DNA of 64,000 nt from Petrosia ficiformis (GCA_947044365.1 OX345637.1:3056001-3120000); one strand, 5' to 3'. Numbered from the stretch's first letter, positions 23,936-35,054 are shown. Numbers and translations: made by a program. The notes: generated by a model not told the origin, from the sequence alone.

Positions 23936-24244
23936 TGGGATTTGAAGTACAAGATCTGTAAGGGGTTGCTGGGACCTTCCTACTTTACCGAGTGAAGAAC
24001 TGGTGTTTTTGAAAGAAGTGACATCAGACAATTTTCTGAATATTGTAGAAACCCAGGTGAATTTGAATCGATTTGGATAAAGTGCCTGGAAGTAGTTATT
24101 ACTGCAAATCACTTATAGACTGAAATGTAATAACATATAATTAAGTAACTAATTATAACTAATTTTCATTTCATAGTAAAATTATATTTTAATAATAGAT
24201 TTATAATAGTGATGATGAAAAAGATGTAGAAAATACCGAGTCTA

Positions 24245-24495
24245 TTCCTATATCAAACTCATCTTATCTTCAAAAAATTGTTTAGCTGTTCTAGATGTGT
24301 GTTTTGGATCATTGCCTTGCATAAAACGGTGTTGATCAGGAAAACCGCTCTTCAGGAATGGTAGTAGAGTTCTGTCAAGGATTGATATAAATAGCACTGC
24401 ATCCATAGTTCCATCAAATATGCAGATTGGAATGGCACCTTTCTTGTGATACCTGCCCACACATGTACTTTCACAGGATGTTTAGCTCTATATAA
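24245..24495 (-). pseudogene. Tc1/mariner transposase fragment with lost catalytic Asp
   Basis: Minus strand: KHPVKVHVWAGIT, then one frame away GAIPICIFDGTMDAVLF, LLPFLKSGF and RFMQGNDPKHTSRTAKQFF. These are the middle motifs of a Tc1-type DDE transposase, which cuts and pastes DNA at TA sites. The second catalytic Asp normally sits in a Q-D-N-D-PKH context. Here the residue is Gly (QGNDPKH). A one-base frame change lies near 24450. Both the N-terminal DNA-binding part and the third acidic residue are absent. It is an inactive relic about 80 codons long. Confidence 0.85.
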
Positions 24496-24617
24496 AAGAT
24501 GATTGTAATAATAACGATGTAATAGGTATATAGGATTATTACATGTATTATACATACATAAATTTTACATTAAAATACATGTACCTGGGTTTAGGCTTTG
24601 CAGCTTGTCCTTGTTTC

Positions 24618-24666
24618 CTACATACATACATACATACATGCATACATACATACATACATACATACA

Positions 24667-24697
<31 letters not shown>

Positions 24698-24752
24698 GCA
24701 CGCACAAACATACATGCATATACATATGCACATACACACATATACATGTACA

Positions 24753-24783
<31 letters not shown>

Positions 24784-25340
24784 GCACGCACAAACATACA
24801 TGCATATACATATGCACATACACACATATACATGTACATGTACATACACACATATATACATATACACATACATACGTGTACATGTACTCACATACATACA
24901 TACATACATATGCACATACATACACACATACATACATACATACATAATGTGCATACATGTACTCATATACATATATACATACATATGCAAATACATACAT
25001 ATGCAAATACATACATATGTACATGCATACATATATACATACGTACATATGCACATACATACATACACACATATATGATGCACATACAAACGTACATACA
25101 TACATACGTACAGACATACATAAATATGCACAACATACATATATACAATAATACGCACATACATACGTACATACCTACATACATACATATGCACATACAT
25201 GTACATACATACATATGCACATACATACATTATATATAATTATATACATATATACATACATACATATGCACATACATACATACATACATACATACATACA
25301 TACATACATACATACATGTACATGTACATACATATGCACA
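24618..25340. repeat. (TACA)n microsatellite with ATGCACATA variants
   Basis: Hundreds of TACA units with interspersed TATGCACATACATACATA blocks and a few TACATGTAC palindromes. Open frames on both strands (Tyr/Ile/His/Thr or Met/Cys/Val/Tyr) are by-products of the 4-bp period. Confidence 0.95.
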
Positions 25341-25546
25341 TACCGTAAATCGAGAATATTTCGTCTCTAAAATATTTTAAATTTTTATTTTTCGTATGTA
25401 TAAATTTTCGTACGTGCGTACATGTACGTTATTATTTACGAATACCATTTATTTCCATATACCCATTAATTTTCGAATTTTTAAATTTCGTACGCATGCT
25501 GTTATACGAAAATTTTTATAGTACGAAATTTTCTTGAATTACGGTA
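25341..25546. mobile_element. 206-bp MITE with TACCGTAAATCGAGAA ends inside the microsatellite
   Basis: The left end TACCGTAAATCGAGAATATT and the right end (reversed) TACCGTAATTCAAGAAAATT are inverted copies flanked by TA. The interior is AT-rich with several TACG/CGTA motifs. It is probably a Tc1/mariner-type MITE, given the TA boundary. Confidence 0.75.
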
Positions 25547-26457
25547 TATACATATGCACATACATATGCACATACATACATACATACATACTTACCTACG
25601 CATATACACACATACATACATATATATGCACATACATACATTACATACATATATTATATATATATACATATATGCATACATACATATGCACATACATACA
25701 TACACACATACATATGCACATACATACGTACATGTACATACGCACATACATACATAAATATGCACATACATACATATATACATACATATGCACATACATA
25801 CATATATATATATATATACATACATATGCACATACATACATACATGTACATACATACATGTACATACATAGACCTGGACTACTCCTCACGATACTGGGTG
25901 ACAGCTGTCAAGATTTAGCCACTAACGTGTTTCCGGGACTCACCACGGGGAGGTACTTGACAGACGAGCCCCTATATATATATATGTACATATATACACA
26001 CATGCATATGCACATCCACACATTTGCACATGCATACATATATACATACGTACATATGCACATACATACATACACACATATATATGATGCACATACATAC
26101 GTACATACATACATACATACATATGCACACACATACCTACATACATACATACATACGCACATACATACATAAATATGCACAACATACATATATACATTGT
26201 ACATATGTATGTTGTGCATATTTATGTATGTATGTGCATATAAATATATGTGCATATGTATGTAAGTATGTATGTATATATGTGCGTATTATTGTATATT
26301 ATACAATAATACGCACATACATACTTACATACATATGCACATATATATACATATATTTATATGCACATACATAATACACACATACATACATACATATATA
26401 TGCACATGCATACATTATATATTATATACATATATGCATACATACATACATACATAC
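25547..26457. repeat. (TACA)n microsatellite, continued, with a 105-bp unique islet
   Basis: Same repeat as before. 25871-25975 is a non-repetitive islet (starts GACCTGGACTACTCCTCACG) of higher GC and unknown origin. 26200-26330 contains an inverted copy of the repeat (TATGTATGT against ACATACATA), so this part can fold into a long hairpin. Confidence 0.9.
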
Positions 26458-26675
26458 CAGTGTTTTTGATAAGTTCATATGGCGTACAATTGGCCCAAAA
26501 AGCTTCTTATTTGGCATTGAGCAGTTTTCTTTTGGGCCAGATGGCGCAGTTAATTATGATTATATTGTCACTAACAGCATTAACTCTTAGTTAATTGGCT
26601 CATGTTGTATTCTTAATGATGCACCCACTAACCATTGTTGAGCCAATTTCGGCCATGCTTCAAAAACTGTGATAC
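26458..26675. mobile_element. ~220-bp MITE, CAGTGTTTTTGAT family, copy 1
   Basis: Begins CAGTGTTTTTGATAAG and ends, reversed, CACAGTTTTTGAAGC. The interior has AATTGGCCCAAAAAGCTTCT and TTGAGCCAATTTCGGCC. It is flanked on both sides by the TACA repeat. Copy 2 follows at 26812. Confidence 0.75.
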
Positions 26676-26706
26676 ATACATATATGCATACTATGCACAC
26701 ACATAC

Positions 26707-26738
<32 letters not shown>

Positions 26739-26811
26739 GCCAATTAATACATACATATGCACATACATACATACATACATACATACATACATACGTAGAT
26801 ATATACATACC
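26676..26811. repeat. (TACA)n microsatellite segment
   Basis: TACA/TATGCACATA repeat between two copies of the same MITE. Confidence 0.9.
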
Positions 26812-27040
26812 CAGTGTTTTTGATAGGCTCATATGGTGCACCATTGGCCCAAAGAGCTTCTTAATTGGGATACTGCACAGTTCCCTCTTTGGGCCAGATG
26901 GCACAGTTAATCATGATTATATTGTCATTAGCAGTATTAACTCGTAGTTAATTGGCTCAAGATGTATTCTTAATGATGCACAGACTAACCATCGTTGAGC
27001 CAATTTGACCCATGCTTAAACATTTATCAAAACCTCTGAT
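26812..27040. mobile_element. ~230-bp MITE, CAGTGTTTTTGAT family, copy 2
   Basis: About 85-90% similar by eye to copy 1 and in the same orientation, also flanked by TACA repeat. The left end is CAGTGTTTTTGATAGGCTCA and the right end CAAAACCTCTGATAC. Confidence 0.75.
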
Positions 27041-28049
27041 ACATACATATATACATACATATGTACATACATACATACATATGCACATACATACATGTAC
27101 ATACATACATACATATGCACATACATACATAATTGATAATTATTGATCCCAGTATTAGTAATAATTATTATTGTGACATGTGCACACCAACTGCATAAGG
27201 GAGTTTGTGGGCATGCTACTTGTGGAATTTAGACCCTCTGGTCTATTTACATATACTTGACGAGTGATGTTCAAGATTGCCATCAAAGACTAAGATCACT
27301 TTGATACTGAATGAACCCAGAGAATCCTACCCTACCCTAAATGAACCACATAATGATATTCATGAGATGGCAATATTGGACACAAATACACTTGACAGGA
27401 ATTAAGACCTGTCCTTAACAGGAGTAAATTAAATTACTGGTATTGGCAACCTACATGTGTAACCTCCAATAAGGGTAGGCTGAGATAATGGTAAAAGCGA
27501 CAAATGGTACCTCACACTGCATTAAATCCTAGATACAATGAAACCGACAGGACAACTAGATTAATAGACATACAGACTAAACAATAGATGAAATATCGAC
27601 AGACATGTATATTACAAGAAATATGTGTCTTCAAAACTGATATGCATGTGTGTCCATAATTATAAATTCTTCAGTTATGATGAGAATGGATGAAATTGTT
27701 AATGATATATGTACTGATATAATCATATGCTATTATTATCTATTATTAAACTCTTAGTGTTATTTATAATATGAAATACATTTCATTGGCTTGCTATAAT
27801 AATTAACTGGTTGAATAACAAGTGTTGCAGATGAGCATTTGATTACAAGTCAAAACATTTGATGGTCACTAATATACAAAGAGGTATAATACATATCAAC
27901 ATGTACAATTACCACTATATTGTTGGTGTTTCTAAATAAAGCCCATTAGTTTTTATATTTATATGTGCCTACCACATGGAAGTATGGTCCTCTTCAATAT
28001 GGTGGATTATCACACATCATACTGGTAGAAAAATAAACAGGTTGAATGG
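27041..28049. other. Microsatellite tail then unique AT-rich DNA, no gene
   Basis: TACA repeat continues to about 27135. From there to 28049 I see unique sequence without a coding or RNA signal. Confidence 0.5.
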
Positions 28050-28535
28050 ACAGACATGGTTAGACAGATGGATGGATGAATGGATGAATAGATGGATGAA
28101 AGGATATAAATGATGAATGGATGAATGTAAAGATGGATGAATAGATGAATGAATGAAAAGGTGGATACATGTAGATGGATGGATGAAAAGATGGATGGAC
28201 AGACATTGGTAGGTACCGGATGGATGAATGAATTGATGCATGGATGGACAGACGTGAATAGATGAATAGACGAACAAACATGGATAGATGGATAGATGGA
28301 TGGGTAGATGGATAGACAGATGGATGGATGGATAGATCTATCGATGGATGTACTGACAGACATGGATAGATGGACGGATGGATGGATGGATGGATAGAAA
28401 CATGGGAAAGGCTGAATAAATGGACTGGCATGGATAGATTGATGGATGGATGGATAGATGCACAGAGAGAAATGGATAGATGGATAGATGGTTTAATGAA
28501 TGGATGGATGGATGGATAGACAGACATGATCTTCG
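28050..28535. repeat. (GGAT)n degenerate microsatellite
   Basis: GATGGATGGATAGATGAATG-type repeats over almost 500 bp. Ser/Ile/His/Pro reading frames on the minus strand are artefacts of the repeat. Confidence 0.95.
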
Positions 28536-28624
28536 TAAGGCTAGGAACATACTTTGAACTGCATAGGGGTCAAATGTCTCATCAGTATACATGTAGGTGA
28601 TATCAGTCCTCTAAGGGTTAATTA
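28536..28624 (-). mobile_element. End fragment of a piggyBac-like (TTAA) MITE family
   Basis: GTAAGGCTAGGAACATACTT, GGTCAAATGTC, ATATCAGTCCTCTAAGGGTTAA match the right end of the complete element at 47712-48302. Confidence 0.6.
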
Positions 28625-29149
28625 ATTAAAGGACCTTGTAGAAATGTATTTCAGGTAGAATACCCAGCTATTAGCCAATAGCCAGCTATAACGATATGAA
28701 TGTGGTCAGTTGATATTACTTACTAATGATGAAACGAGATGTATAGTGAACATGTCTATACCCAACTCAATATGACACAACATATAAATCTATATAACAC
28801 ACCTTGAAATGCTGACTATACCTATAAGAATTTAAGAACACATAGTATACAATTATACATACATACATGTATATATGTACATTAATACATACATACATAC
28901 ATGTACATACATGTGTACATGCATAATTATATACATACATAAAGCAATACATGTACATGTACAAATGTATATATATATATATATATATATTGAATATTCA
29001 AATGATGGTACATTCATAAACACACATACACATGATATATGTATTATATTCAAAATTTAAGCATGCATATACTTACATAATTATAATCCTATTATACTTA
29101 CATAGACACATAAGTAAATACTATATGTGTATACATTATAATTAATCTT
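28625..29149. other. AT-rich DNA with small TACATGTA and (AT)n repeats
   Basis: No gene. TACA/ACATGTAC repeats lie at about 28855-28960 and (TA)n at 28966-28990. Confidence 0.5.
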
Positions 29150-29338
29150 TGAAAAACGACACTTTCCCACCAAAAAACATTTTGATATAAAGTTTCCATT
29201 TAATTGCTCACCATTCCACCATTTTGTATAGTAAGTCAATGAAATTTGGTGTCCAGAAAGAGCTATTATTTGGTGCACACACTAACCAATTTTGAGCCAA
29301 TTTGGCCCAGGCTTCAAACCTTATCAAAAACTCTGATG
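29150..29338. mobile_element. CAGTGTTTTTGAT-family MITE, truncated copy 3
   Basis: The right half matches the copies at 26458 and 26812 (ACTAACCAATTTTGAGCCAATTTGGCCC, given in two parts: ACTAACCAATTTTGAG and CCAATTTGGCCC; ends CAAAAACTCTGATG). The left part is diverged or replaced. Confidence 0.55.
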
Positions 29339-30089
29339 TAAATACATACACATGTACATACATTATACCTACATACATGTACATTGTGCTTACATACAAC
29401 TTCCAGAGATGAGAATGTCGCTCTTGTCAACTTGTAATATTGCTGGTCTCTAAGGTAGTTTTCTCAGTACAAACAAACTTCATTTTGCTTGGTGACTCAT
29501 CAGAATGTAGTTATTAGTCCTGGATTCATTGTTAAACAGTTCATTTAGGTTTGTATTATTATTATTTTATCACATAAAATATTACATTGTAACACATGAT
29601 ATTGCATGGGTCATAAGATATTGCAGGTTCAGTGGAATGATGTGATATTATTACACCACAATATTTCCAGCAACAACCTAGCAACAGGATATATAAACTC
29701 AGCAATCCTGATATTATACTGTTCATGATAGAGAGTTGGAATTCAGTTTCTATATAATTATTTAGTATGATACATCATGTAATTTATTATACTAGTCAGT
29801 TACTAATCTCATCATAATGATTATGACTGAGTGTAATTTCAAGCACCAATTAGAGATGAAGAATCATTGAACAACTAAGGACACTACAAGTTGGTATAGA
29901 TCTGATTTATCAAAATAGAGTAAATATTGTATTTATATACCCTTCCAATCAGTGATATAAAACATGTTATATTTCTCAGGAAAGAGCAGTGGTTTTCGTC
30001 ATGGAGCCTCAAAAGTCCTTTGGGCTATGCCCCTATATAGGCTTCACTCAAGCACTACTCTTTCCCATGTGATATAAAGGTATTATATC
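29339..30089. other. Unique AT-rich flank of the LTR retrotransposon
   Basis: No gene or repeat identified. The last four bases (TATC, 30086-30089) are the target site duplicated by the retrotransposon. Confidence 0.55.
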
Positions 30090-30386
30090 TGTAATGAGGC
30101 CAACTTATAGACCTCATCATTAGACTTATAGACCTCATCATTAGACTCTAAGTGTTAACTCATCTTACAGACCTCATAATTGTACTCATATGTGTTAACT
30201 AGATCTCATCATCTGTACCTTATACCTTTTTGTTAGACAGTGCCTTACTTTTGTTAGTTGTTCTTTTGTTTGCTGTATTCTATTTAAGTTGTGTAATTCT
30301 TAGTCATGTGGTTGTTGAATACAGTTCTAAACTCTCTTTAACTCTGTCAATAATATTCCGTTATACGTGGTGAGACCACCACTACA
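30090..30386 (+). repeat. 5' LTR
   Basis: Begins TGTAATGAGGCCAACTTATA and ends CCACCACTACA. Contains an internal direct duplication (ACTTATAGACCTCATCATTAG twice, spaced about 21 bp). The promoter and start signals would lie here, but no confident TATA box can be assigned. Confidence 0.95.
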
Positions 30387-30404
30387 TTGGCGCAGTGGGT
30401 AGGA
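30387..30404 (+). other. Primer-binding site
   Basis: TTGGCGCAGTGGGTAGGA follows the 5' LTR directly. The TGG start is complementary to a tRNA 3' CCA end. Which tRNA it uses was not identified. Confidence 0.75.
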
Positions 30405-30452
30405 TCCTGACTTCTTCTATTTACTTCTGATCAGCTACTAGCAAAGTGAACT

Positions 30453-31277
30453 ATGGCAGGGCGACCGGTAGTCCTACCAGAGCCTTTCACGGGAGAAGGC
30501 AGCTGGGACCAATGGATCTCTCATTTTGAGAATGTTGCAGCAGTCAACACGTGGGATGAGGCAGCCAAACTCCTCTGGCTGAGAGCAAGATTAACTAAAA
30601 GAGCACAGACGGCATATCAGAATTTTTCGGAAGAAGCCAAGGCTACTTATGGAGATTCAAAGAAAGCATTAAAGGAAAGGTTTGAACCAAAGTGTAGACG
30701 TGAACTTTACCAGACGGAGTTTCGAAATCGGAGAAAACAGAGAACAGAAGGCTGGGCTGATTATGCTGAAGATCTAAAGATTTTGATAGATAAAGCTTTT
30801 CCAGACTTACAAGAAGAGGCTAGAGATTTACTAGCACTGAGCCATTTTCTAGGACAGATTGATGATCATCAGGTTGCTTTTAGTGTCAAGCAATCTCGCC
30901 CAAAGAACCTTGACGAAGCAGTGGCAGCTACCTTGGAAATGGAATCATATGCTCAACCAAAATCAACTCGATTAGTTTCACAGGTGGAACAAGGGGAGGA
31001 ACTCATATCAGTAGCAGTTACGAATAGAGAGAACTCTTCTGATTCCCTTCTGCTTATGATGAAACAGATGATGCAGAGAATGGAGAAAATTGAAGGAGAT
31101 TTGTCCTCTACGGAGCGAACCTCAGACAGTCGAAGACGAACTCCACCCCGTCGGGAGCAATGGAGCTACACACAGCCAGTTATCTGCAGGAAATGTGGAC
31201 AGTCAGGTCACTATGCCAGAGGGTGTGCAACTCGAAGATCAACAAGCCAGCAGCAGGGAAACGAGATACCCTTCTAG
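30453..31277 (+). CDS. gag: Gag polyprotein
   Basis: 274 residues, intact. It builds the particle and binds the genomic RNA. The N-terminal two thirds is a retrotransposon Gag/capsid-type helical region (contains WDQWISHFENVA and SHFLGQIDDHQVAF). A basic linker (SRRRTPPRREQW) precedes a CCHC zinc knuckle, CRKCGQSGHYARGC, at about residues 245-258. The ATG lies 66 bases after the LTR and opens the only long frame here. The C terminus overlaps the protease frame by at least 118 bases in the -1 frame, consistent with a programmed -1 shift as in many gypsy elements. Confidence 0.92.
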   Translation: MAGRPVVLPEPFTGEGSWDQWISHFENVAAVNTWDEAAKLLWLRARLTKRAQTAYQNFSEEAKATYGDSKKALKERFEPKCRRELYQTEFRNRRKQRTEGWADYAEDLKILIDKAFPDLQEEARDLLALSHFLGQIDDHQVAFSVKQSRPKNLDEAVAATLEMESYAQPKSTRLVSQVEQGEELISVAVTNRENSSDSLLLMMKQMMQRMEKIEGDLSSTERTSDSRRRTPPRREQWSYTQPVICRKCGQSGHYARGCATRRSTSQQQGNEIPF

Positions 31278-32149
31278 CCGTGAGTCAAGCTGGCAAGGGT
31301 TGTCTACAAAAGACTCAAACATGTATACCAGTATCTCCTATTACTTCAAATACTACTTACAAGGTTGCTGCAACTATCCATGGTTCTTTAGTTTCTTTTA
31401 CTCTCGATACAGGGGCAGCTGTTAATTTAATTTGTAAGGATATTTGGGACTCAGTGAAGTCTACAGATCACTGTTTAGAGATGTGGAATGGACAAAGTCT
31501 TATTGGAGTTGTAGGAACACCTCTGCAAGTTCATGGGTACACAAAAACAACTATCCAGTTAGCAGGGGAGCAGTTCCACGTGAGAGTGATTGTTGTTGAC
31601 TCTCTCACAACGGAAGCTATATTGGGTATGGACTTTCTTGAAGCTAACAACTGTAGTATCGATATTGGGAAAAAGCAACTACGTATACTATTCCCTAAGT
31701 TAAAATTGTCCATCCCCTTGAAGGATGGAGCTTCATCAGGTGTCGCCCACATTGGAGTAACACTCAATACATCATTGCACATCCCCGCTATGAGTGAAAT
31801 TGAAGTCATGGCAAAGATAAATGGTGTCAGTAACACTGGGACTTGGCTGCTGGAAGAAAAAGATTCCAGAAAACTTCCAGTAAGAGTAGCGCGTGCTTTA
31901 GTCTGTCCTAATTCGAACAATGTTCCTGTTCGTCTCCTGAATGTCGAATCAACATCAGTCACTGTGTATAACAACACACAAATAGCTACTATGGAGCAAA
32001 TTGGGGAAGGAATTGATGAACATACGATCAATATATCTACTATCGAATCTCATAAATTACTAGAGGAGAAAAAGCAAATGCTGTGGAGTATAGTTGATGC
32101 GGCAAAGATCTTAGTGAGGAGCAGAGAAGGGCCTTTTTTCACTTATTAA
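31160..32149 (+). CDS. pol: Pol, protease segment
   Basis: First pol segment, in the -1 frame relative to gag; the ATG at 31160 is only the first Met of the frame and is probably not a real start. An aspartic protease active site, LDTGAAVNLI, lies at about residues 82-91, and AILGMDFLEANNCSID is the usual second conserved block. The enzyme would release Gag and Pol products. The frame ends at 32149, too early: homology to the start of RT continues in the -1 frame from about 32104. That places an indel near 32100-32105. Confidence 0.88.
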   Translation: MELHTASYLQEMWTVRSLCQRVCNSKINKPAAGKRDTLLAVSQAGKGCLQKTQTCIPVSPITSNTTYKVAATIHGSLVSFTLDTGAAVNLICKDIWDSVKSTDHCLEMWNGQSLIGVVGTPLQVHGYTKTTIQLAGEQFHVRVIVVDSLTTEAILGMDFLEANNCSIDIGKKQLRILFPKLKLSIPLKDGASSGVAHIGVTLNTSLHIPAMSEIEVMAKINGVSNTGTWLLEEKDSRKLPVRVARALVCPNSNNVPVRLLNVESTSVTVYNNTQIATMEQIGEGIDEHTINISTIESHKLLEEKKQMLWSIVDAAKILVRSREGPFFTY

Positions 32150-32172
32150 TTACCTATGCCGATGTATTTGCC

Positions 32173-33264
32173 ATGTCTAAAATGGATGTAGGTCGAACAG
32201 GCAAACTTAAACATTCAATATTTACTGGAAATGCTACACCAGTTAGACAATCTACAAGACGAATTCCAGTACACAGAAGAGATGAAGTACAGAAAATGCT
32301 GAAAGATATGCTTCGTGATGACATCATAGAACCATCAAACAGTCCATGGGCATCGCCAATTGTTCTTGTCCGGAAAAAAGATGGAAGTGTTAGGATGTGC
32401 ATTGATTATCGAAAATTAAATGCTATTACTCGGAAAGATGCTTTCCCCCTACCCCGCATTGATGATACCTTGGATATTTTATCAGGATCCAAATGGTTTA
32501 GTACACTAGATTTGATTAGTGGATATTGGCAGGTAGAAGTTGCCAAAGAAGATCGAGACAAGACAGCATTCTGCACACAAGAGGGGCTTTTTGAGTTTAA
32601 AGTTATGCCTTTCGGATTATGTAATGCTCCAGCAACTTTTCAAAGATTGATGAACTTGGTCTTGGCTGGTTTACAATGGTCCAGTTGCCTAGTATACCTA
32701 GATGATATCATCATAGTAGGCAGTACCTTTGAGGAACACATGGAGAGAAGTAAGGCAGTATTAGAAAGATTAAGAAAAGCAGGGTTAAAGTTACAACTGT
32801 CGAAGTGCAGATTCTTCCAACAAGAGGTCCAGTATTTAGGTCATGTTGTCTCTAAACATGGAATTTCTACCGATCCATCAAAAATAGAGAAGGTAATACA
32901 GTGTTCCAAGAAAGAGGTTCAACAGTTTCTGGGATTTGCTGGTTATTACAGGAGATTTATCAGAGATTTTTCAACCACTGCTAGACCTTTACACAAGCTG
33001 GCTGAGCGATCCTGTTCATTCAATTGGACAGAAGAGTGTGAACAGTCATTCAATCAGCTAAGACTAAGCCTCACATCAGCTCCTGTTTTAGCATTTCCTG
33101 ATTTCAGTAAGACTTTTACACTAGACACTGATGCTAGTAGTACTGGAATTGGAGCAGTCCTATCCCAAGTACATGACATGGAAGTGAGAGAGTTATTGCT
33201 TATGCAAGCCGATTACTCAGTAAGTCTGAACGAAGTTACTGTGTCACCAGACGAGAACTCTTAG
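32173..33264 (+). CDS. pol: Pol, reverse transcriptase and N-terminal RNase H segment
   Basis: RT copies the element RNA into cDNA. Visible blocks: SPIVLVRKKDGSVRMCIDYR, TLDLISGYWQ, VMPFGLCNAPATFQRLM, and the catalytic box YLDDIIIV at about residues 175-182 (Tyr-x-Asp-Asp). The connection block LGFAGYYRRFI follows, then the RNase H start TLDTDASSTGIGAVL near residue 313. The coding frame probably extends upstream of this ATG to about 32104. It breaks near 33180, shortly after GAVLSQVHD. The remaining RNase H motifs continue in the -1 frame. Confidence 0.92.
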   Translation: MSKMDVGRTGKLKHSIFTGNATPVRQSTRRIPVHRRDEVQKMLKDMLRDDIIEPSNSPWASPIVLVRKKDGSVRMCIDYRKLNAITRKDAFPLPRIDDTLDILSGSKWFSTLDLISGYWQVEVAKEDRDKTAFCTQEGLFEFKVMPFGLCNAPATFQRLMNLVLAGLQWSSCLVYLDDIIIVGSTFEEHMERSKAVLERLRKAGLKLQLSKCRFFQQEVQYLGHVVSKHGISTDPSKIEKVIQCSKKEVQQFLGFAGYYRRFIRDFSTTARPLHKLAERSCSFNWTEECEQSFNQLRLSLTSAPVLAFPDFSKTFTLDTDASSTGIGAVLSQVHDMEVRELLLMQADYSVSLNEVTVSPDENS

Positions 33265-33317
33265 CTGTTGTCCATTTTTTACACTACTTTCGTCCTTACC
33301 TTTTAGGTAAAGGATTT

Positions 33318-34874
33318 GTGTTAAGGACTGATCATGGGTCGCTTACATGGCTAACAAATTTTCGAGAACCTGAAGGGCAGTTAGCACGTTGGTTGGAAAG
33401 ACTACAAGAGTATGACTTCAGAGTTGTTCACAGACGGGGTAAGAAGCACACAAATGCTGATGTACTATCTCGACTGCCTTGTCGAAAATGTGGACGGGAG
33501 AATCATGACAGTACCGAAATTGAGTTAGGTGTATCAGATGAAATCGTGGCTGCAATTCAGGTGATTGGTAACCGAGATGCCAAGGAGTTACTCCAGTTTC
33601 AACTAAATGACCCTGTAGTAGGACCAATACTGAGAGCAAAGCAAATAGGTGAGAAACCCACAGATAATGCAGTAAAACAGAATCCCAAAGGACGCAGGTT
33701 ACAACAAATATGGGAACAGTTAGTACTTAAGAATGGACTGTTATTCCGGAAGTTTGAAAGTCAGGATGGAACATCATCCTATTTACAGTGGGTGGTCCCC
33801 AGTAGTTTACAGAAAGAGATTTTGGATGAACTACATGGTGGAACACAGAGTGGGCACCTCGGAGAGGAAAAGACTCTCAGTCGTCTTAAGGAAAGATTCT
33901 ACTGGCCAGGTCACTGGAATGATGTTAGAAACTGGTGTAACACATGTGCTACATGTGCCACTAGAAAATCTGTAGGAGCAAAGAATAGAGCACCCTTACA
34001 AACTATTAGGGCAGGGTACCCAATGCAAGTGGTTGCCGTTGACATCCTTGGTCCTTTGCCAGAAAGTGATGGAGGTAACAGTTACATACTTGTAGCCGGT
34101 GACTATTTCACTAGATGGATGGAAGCTTATGCTATCCGAAACCAAGAAGCAAAAACTGTTGCAGATAAATTGGTTAATGAACTATTTTGTCGCTTTTCAT
34201 CCCCCGAGCAATTACATTCTGATCAAGGGAGACAATTCGAGTCGGAGTTACTGAAGGAAGTATGTAAGCTGCTGAATATTCACAAGACAAGGACTACACC
34301 ATACCATCCACAGAGTGACGGACTAGTAGAGCGATTTAATCGTACCTTACTTCACATGCTAGCTACATCTGTTAAGGATCATCCATTTGATTGGGAAATG
34401 CAGTTGCCAAAGGTCTGTATGGCATACAATACAAGCATTCAATCATCTACTGGGTATTCTCCATTCTTCCTCATGTTTGGCCGTAAAGCAAGGATACCAA
34501 TTGATCTTATGTATGGATTCAACTACCAAAGGGAAGCGGAACTAAATGAATATGTAGCTGACTTGGAAAAGACTATGTCTTCAGCTTACGGAATTATGAG
34601 AGATAACATGAATGTACAACATGAACGACAGAAAGAGTATTATAACCGCAAAGTGCATGGTCAACCATACAACATAGGAGATCGGGTCTGGTTACATTCA
34701 CCTGTGATAACTCCAGGAAAATCAAAGAAATTCCATCATCCTTGGACTGGCCCTTATATTGTCATTAAGAAGCTGTCAGATACTACCTATCGTATTCAAC
34801 ATCATGACAAAAAGAACAAACAACTGGTAGTCCATTTTGATGCCATCCTGACACTCGTTTTTCTGAGGGAATAA
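33318..34874 (+). CDS. pol: Pol, C-terminal RNase H and integrase segment
   Basis: The frame is open from about 33182, upstream of this ATG. LRTDHGSLTWL and HTNADVLSRLPC end RNase H. The integrase zinc-binding region is HGG-x3-SGHLGEEKT plus CNTCATC. The DDE catalytic core shows VDILGPLPES, HSDQGRQFES and SDGLVERFNRTL, so all three acidic residues are present. A C-terminal region with RVWLHSPV, WTGPYIV and a VVHFD end is typical of gypsy integrases; no chromodomain was seen. A further frame change near 34840 precedes a basic tail. Confidence 0.93.
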   Translation: MLRTDHGSLTWLTNFREPEGQLARWLERLQEYDFRVVHRRGKKHTNADVLSRLPCRKCGRENHDSTEIELGVSDEIVAAIQVIGNRDAKELLQFQLNDPVVGPILRAKQIGEKPTDNAVKQNPKGRRLQQIWEQLVLKNGLLFRKFESQDGTSSYLQWVVPSSLQKEILDELHGGTQSGHLGEEKTLSRLKERFYWPGHWNDVRNWCNTCATCATRKSVGAKNRAPLQTIRAGYPMQVVAVDILGPLPESDGGNSYILVAGDYFTRWMEAYAIRNQEAKTVADKLVNELFCRFSSPEQLHSDQGRQFESELLKEVCKLLNIHKTRTTPYHPQSDGLVERFNRTLLHMLATSVKDHPFDWEMQLPKVCMAYNTSIQSSTGYSPFFLMFGRKARIPIDLMYGFNYQREAELNEYVADLEKTMSSAYGIMRDNMNVQHERQKEYYNRKVHGQPYNIGDRVWLHSPVITPGKSKKFHHPWTGPYIVIKKLSDTTYRIQHHDKKNKQLVVHFDAILTLVFLRE

Positions 34875-35035
34875 ACAGATCTAACACACACATAACAGCT
34901 CAACCAGCACAAATGTCCAGCATTGGTGAGAATTTGGAGCTAGTCGATGACTATCCTGATGAGTTACCTACCCGACGTTATCCCATACGCACCAGGCACC
35001 CACCAATTCGGTTTCAAGAGGATTTCTCATTTTGA
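34841..35035 (+). CDS. Pol C-terminal tail in a shifted frame
   Basis: In the -1 frame relative to the integrase segment, about 64 codons stay open to a TGA at 35033-35035. The end ELPTRRYPIRTRHPPIRF is the Arg/Pro-rich tail common to gypsy Pol proteins. It supports a third single-base-type frame change at about 34838-34842. Confidence 0.65.
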   Translation, partial: CHPDTRFSEGINRSNTHITAQPAQMSSIGENLELVDDYPDELPTRRYPIRTRHPPIRFQEDFSF

Positions 35036-35054
35036 CAAGGAATCCGGGACGTAT

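Noticed and set aside
24543..26374. Many long ORFs on both strands (Tyr/Ile/His/Thr-rich or Met/Cys/Val/Tyr-rich)
   Set aside because: They follow directly from the TACA/TGTA 4-bp repeat and its lack of stops; no real coding signal.
28010..28592. Ser/Ile/His/Pro-rich ORFs on the minus strand
   Set aside because: Artefacts of the GGAT/GAAT microsatellite.
31531..32031. 166-codon minus-strand ORF
   Set aside because: Shadow of the protease/pol frame on the other strand.
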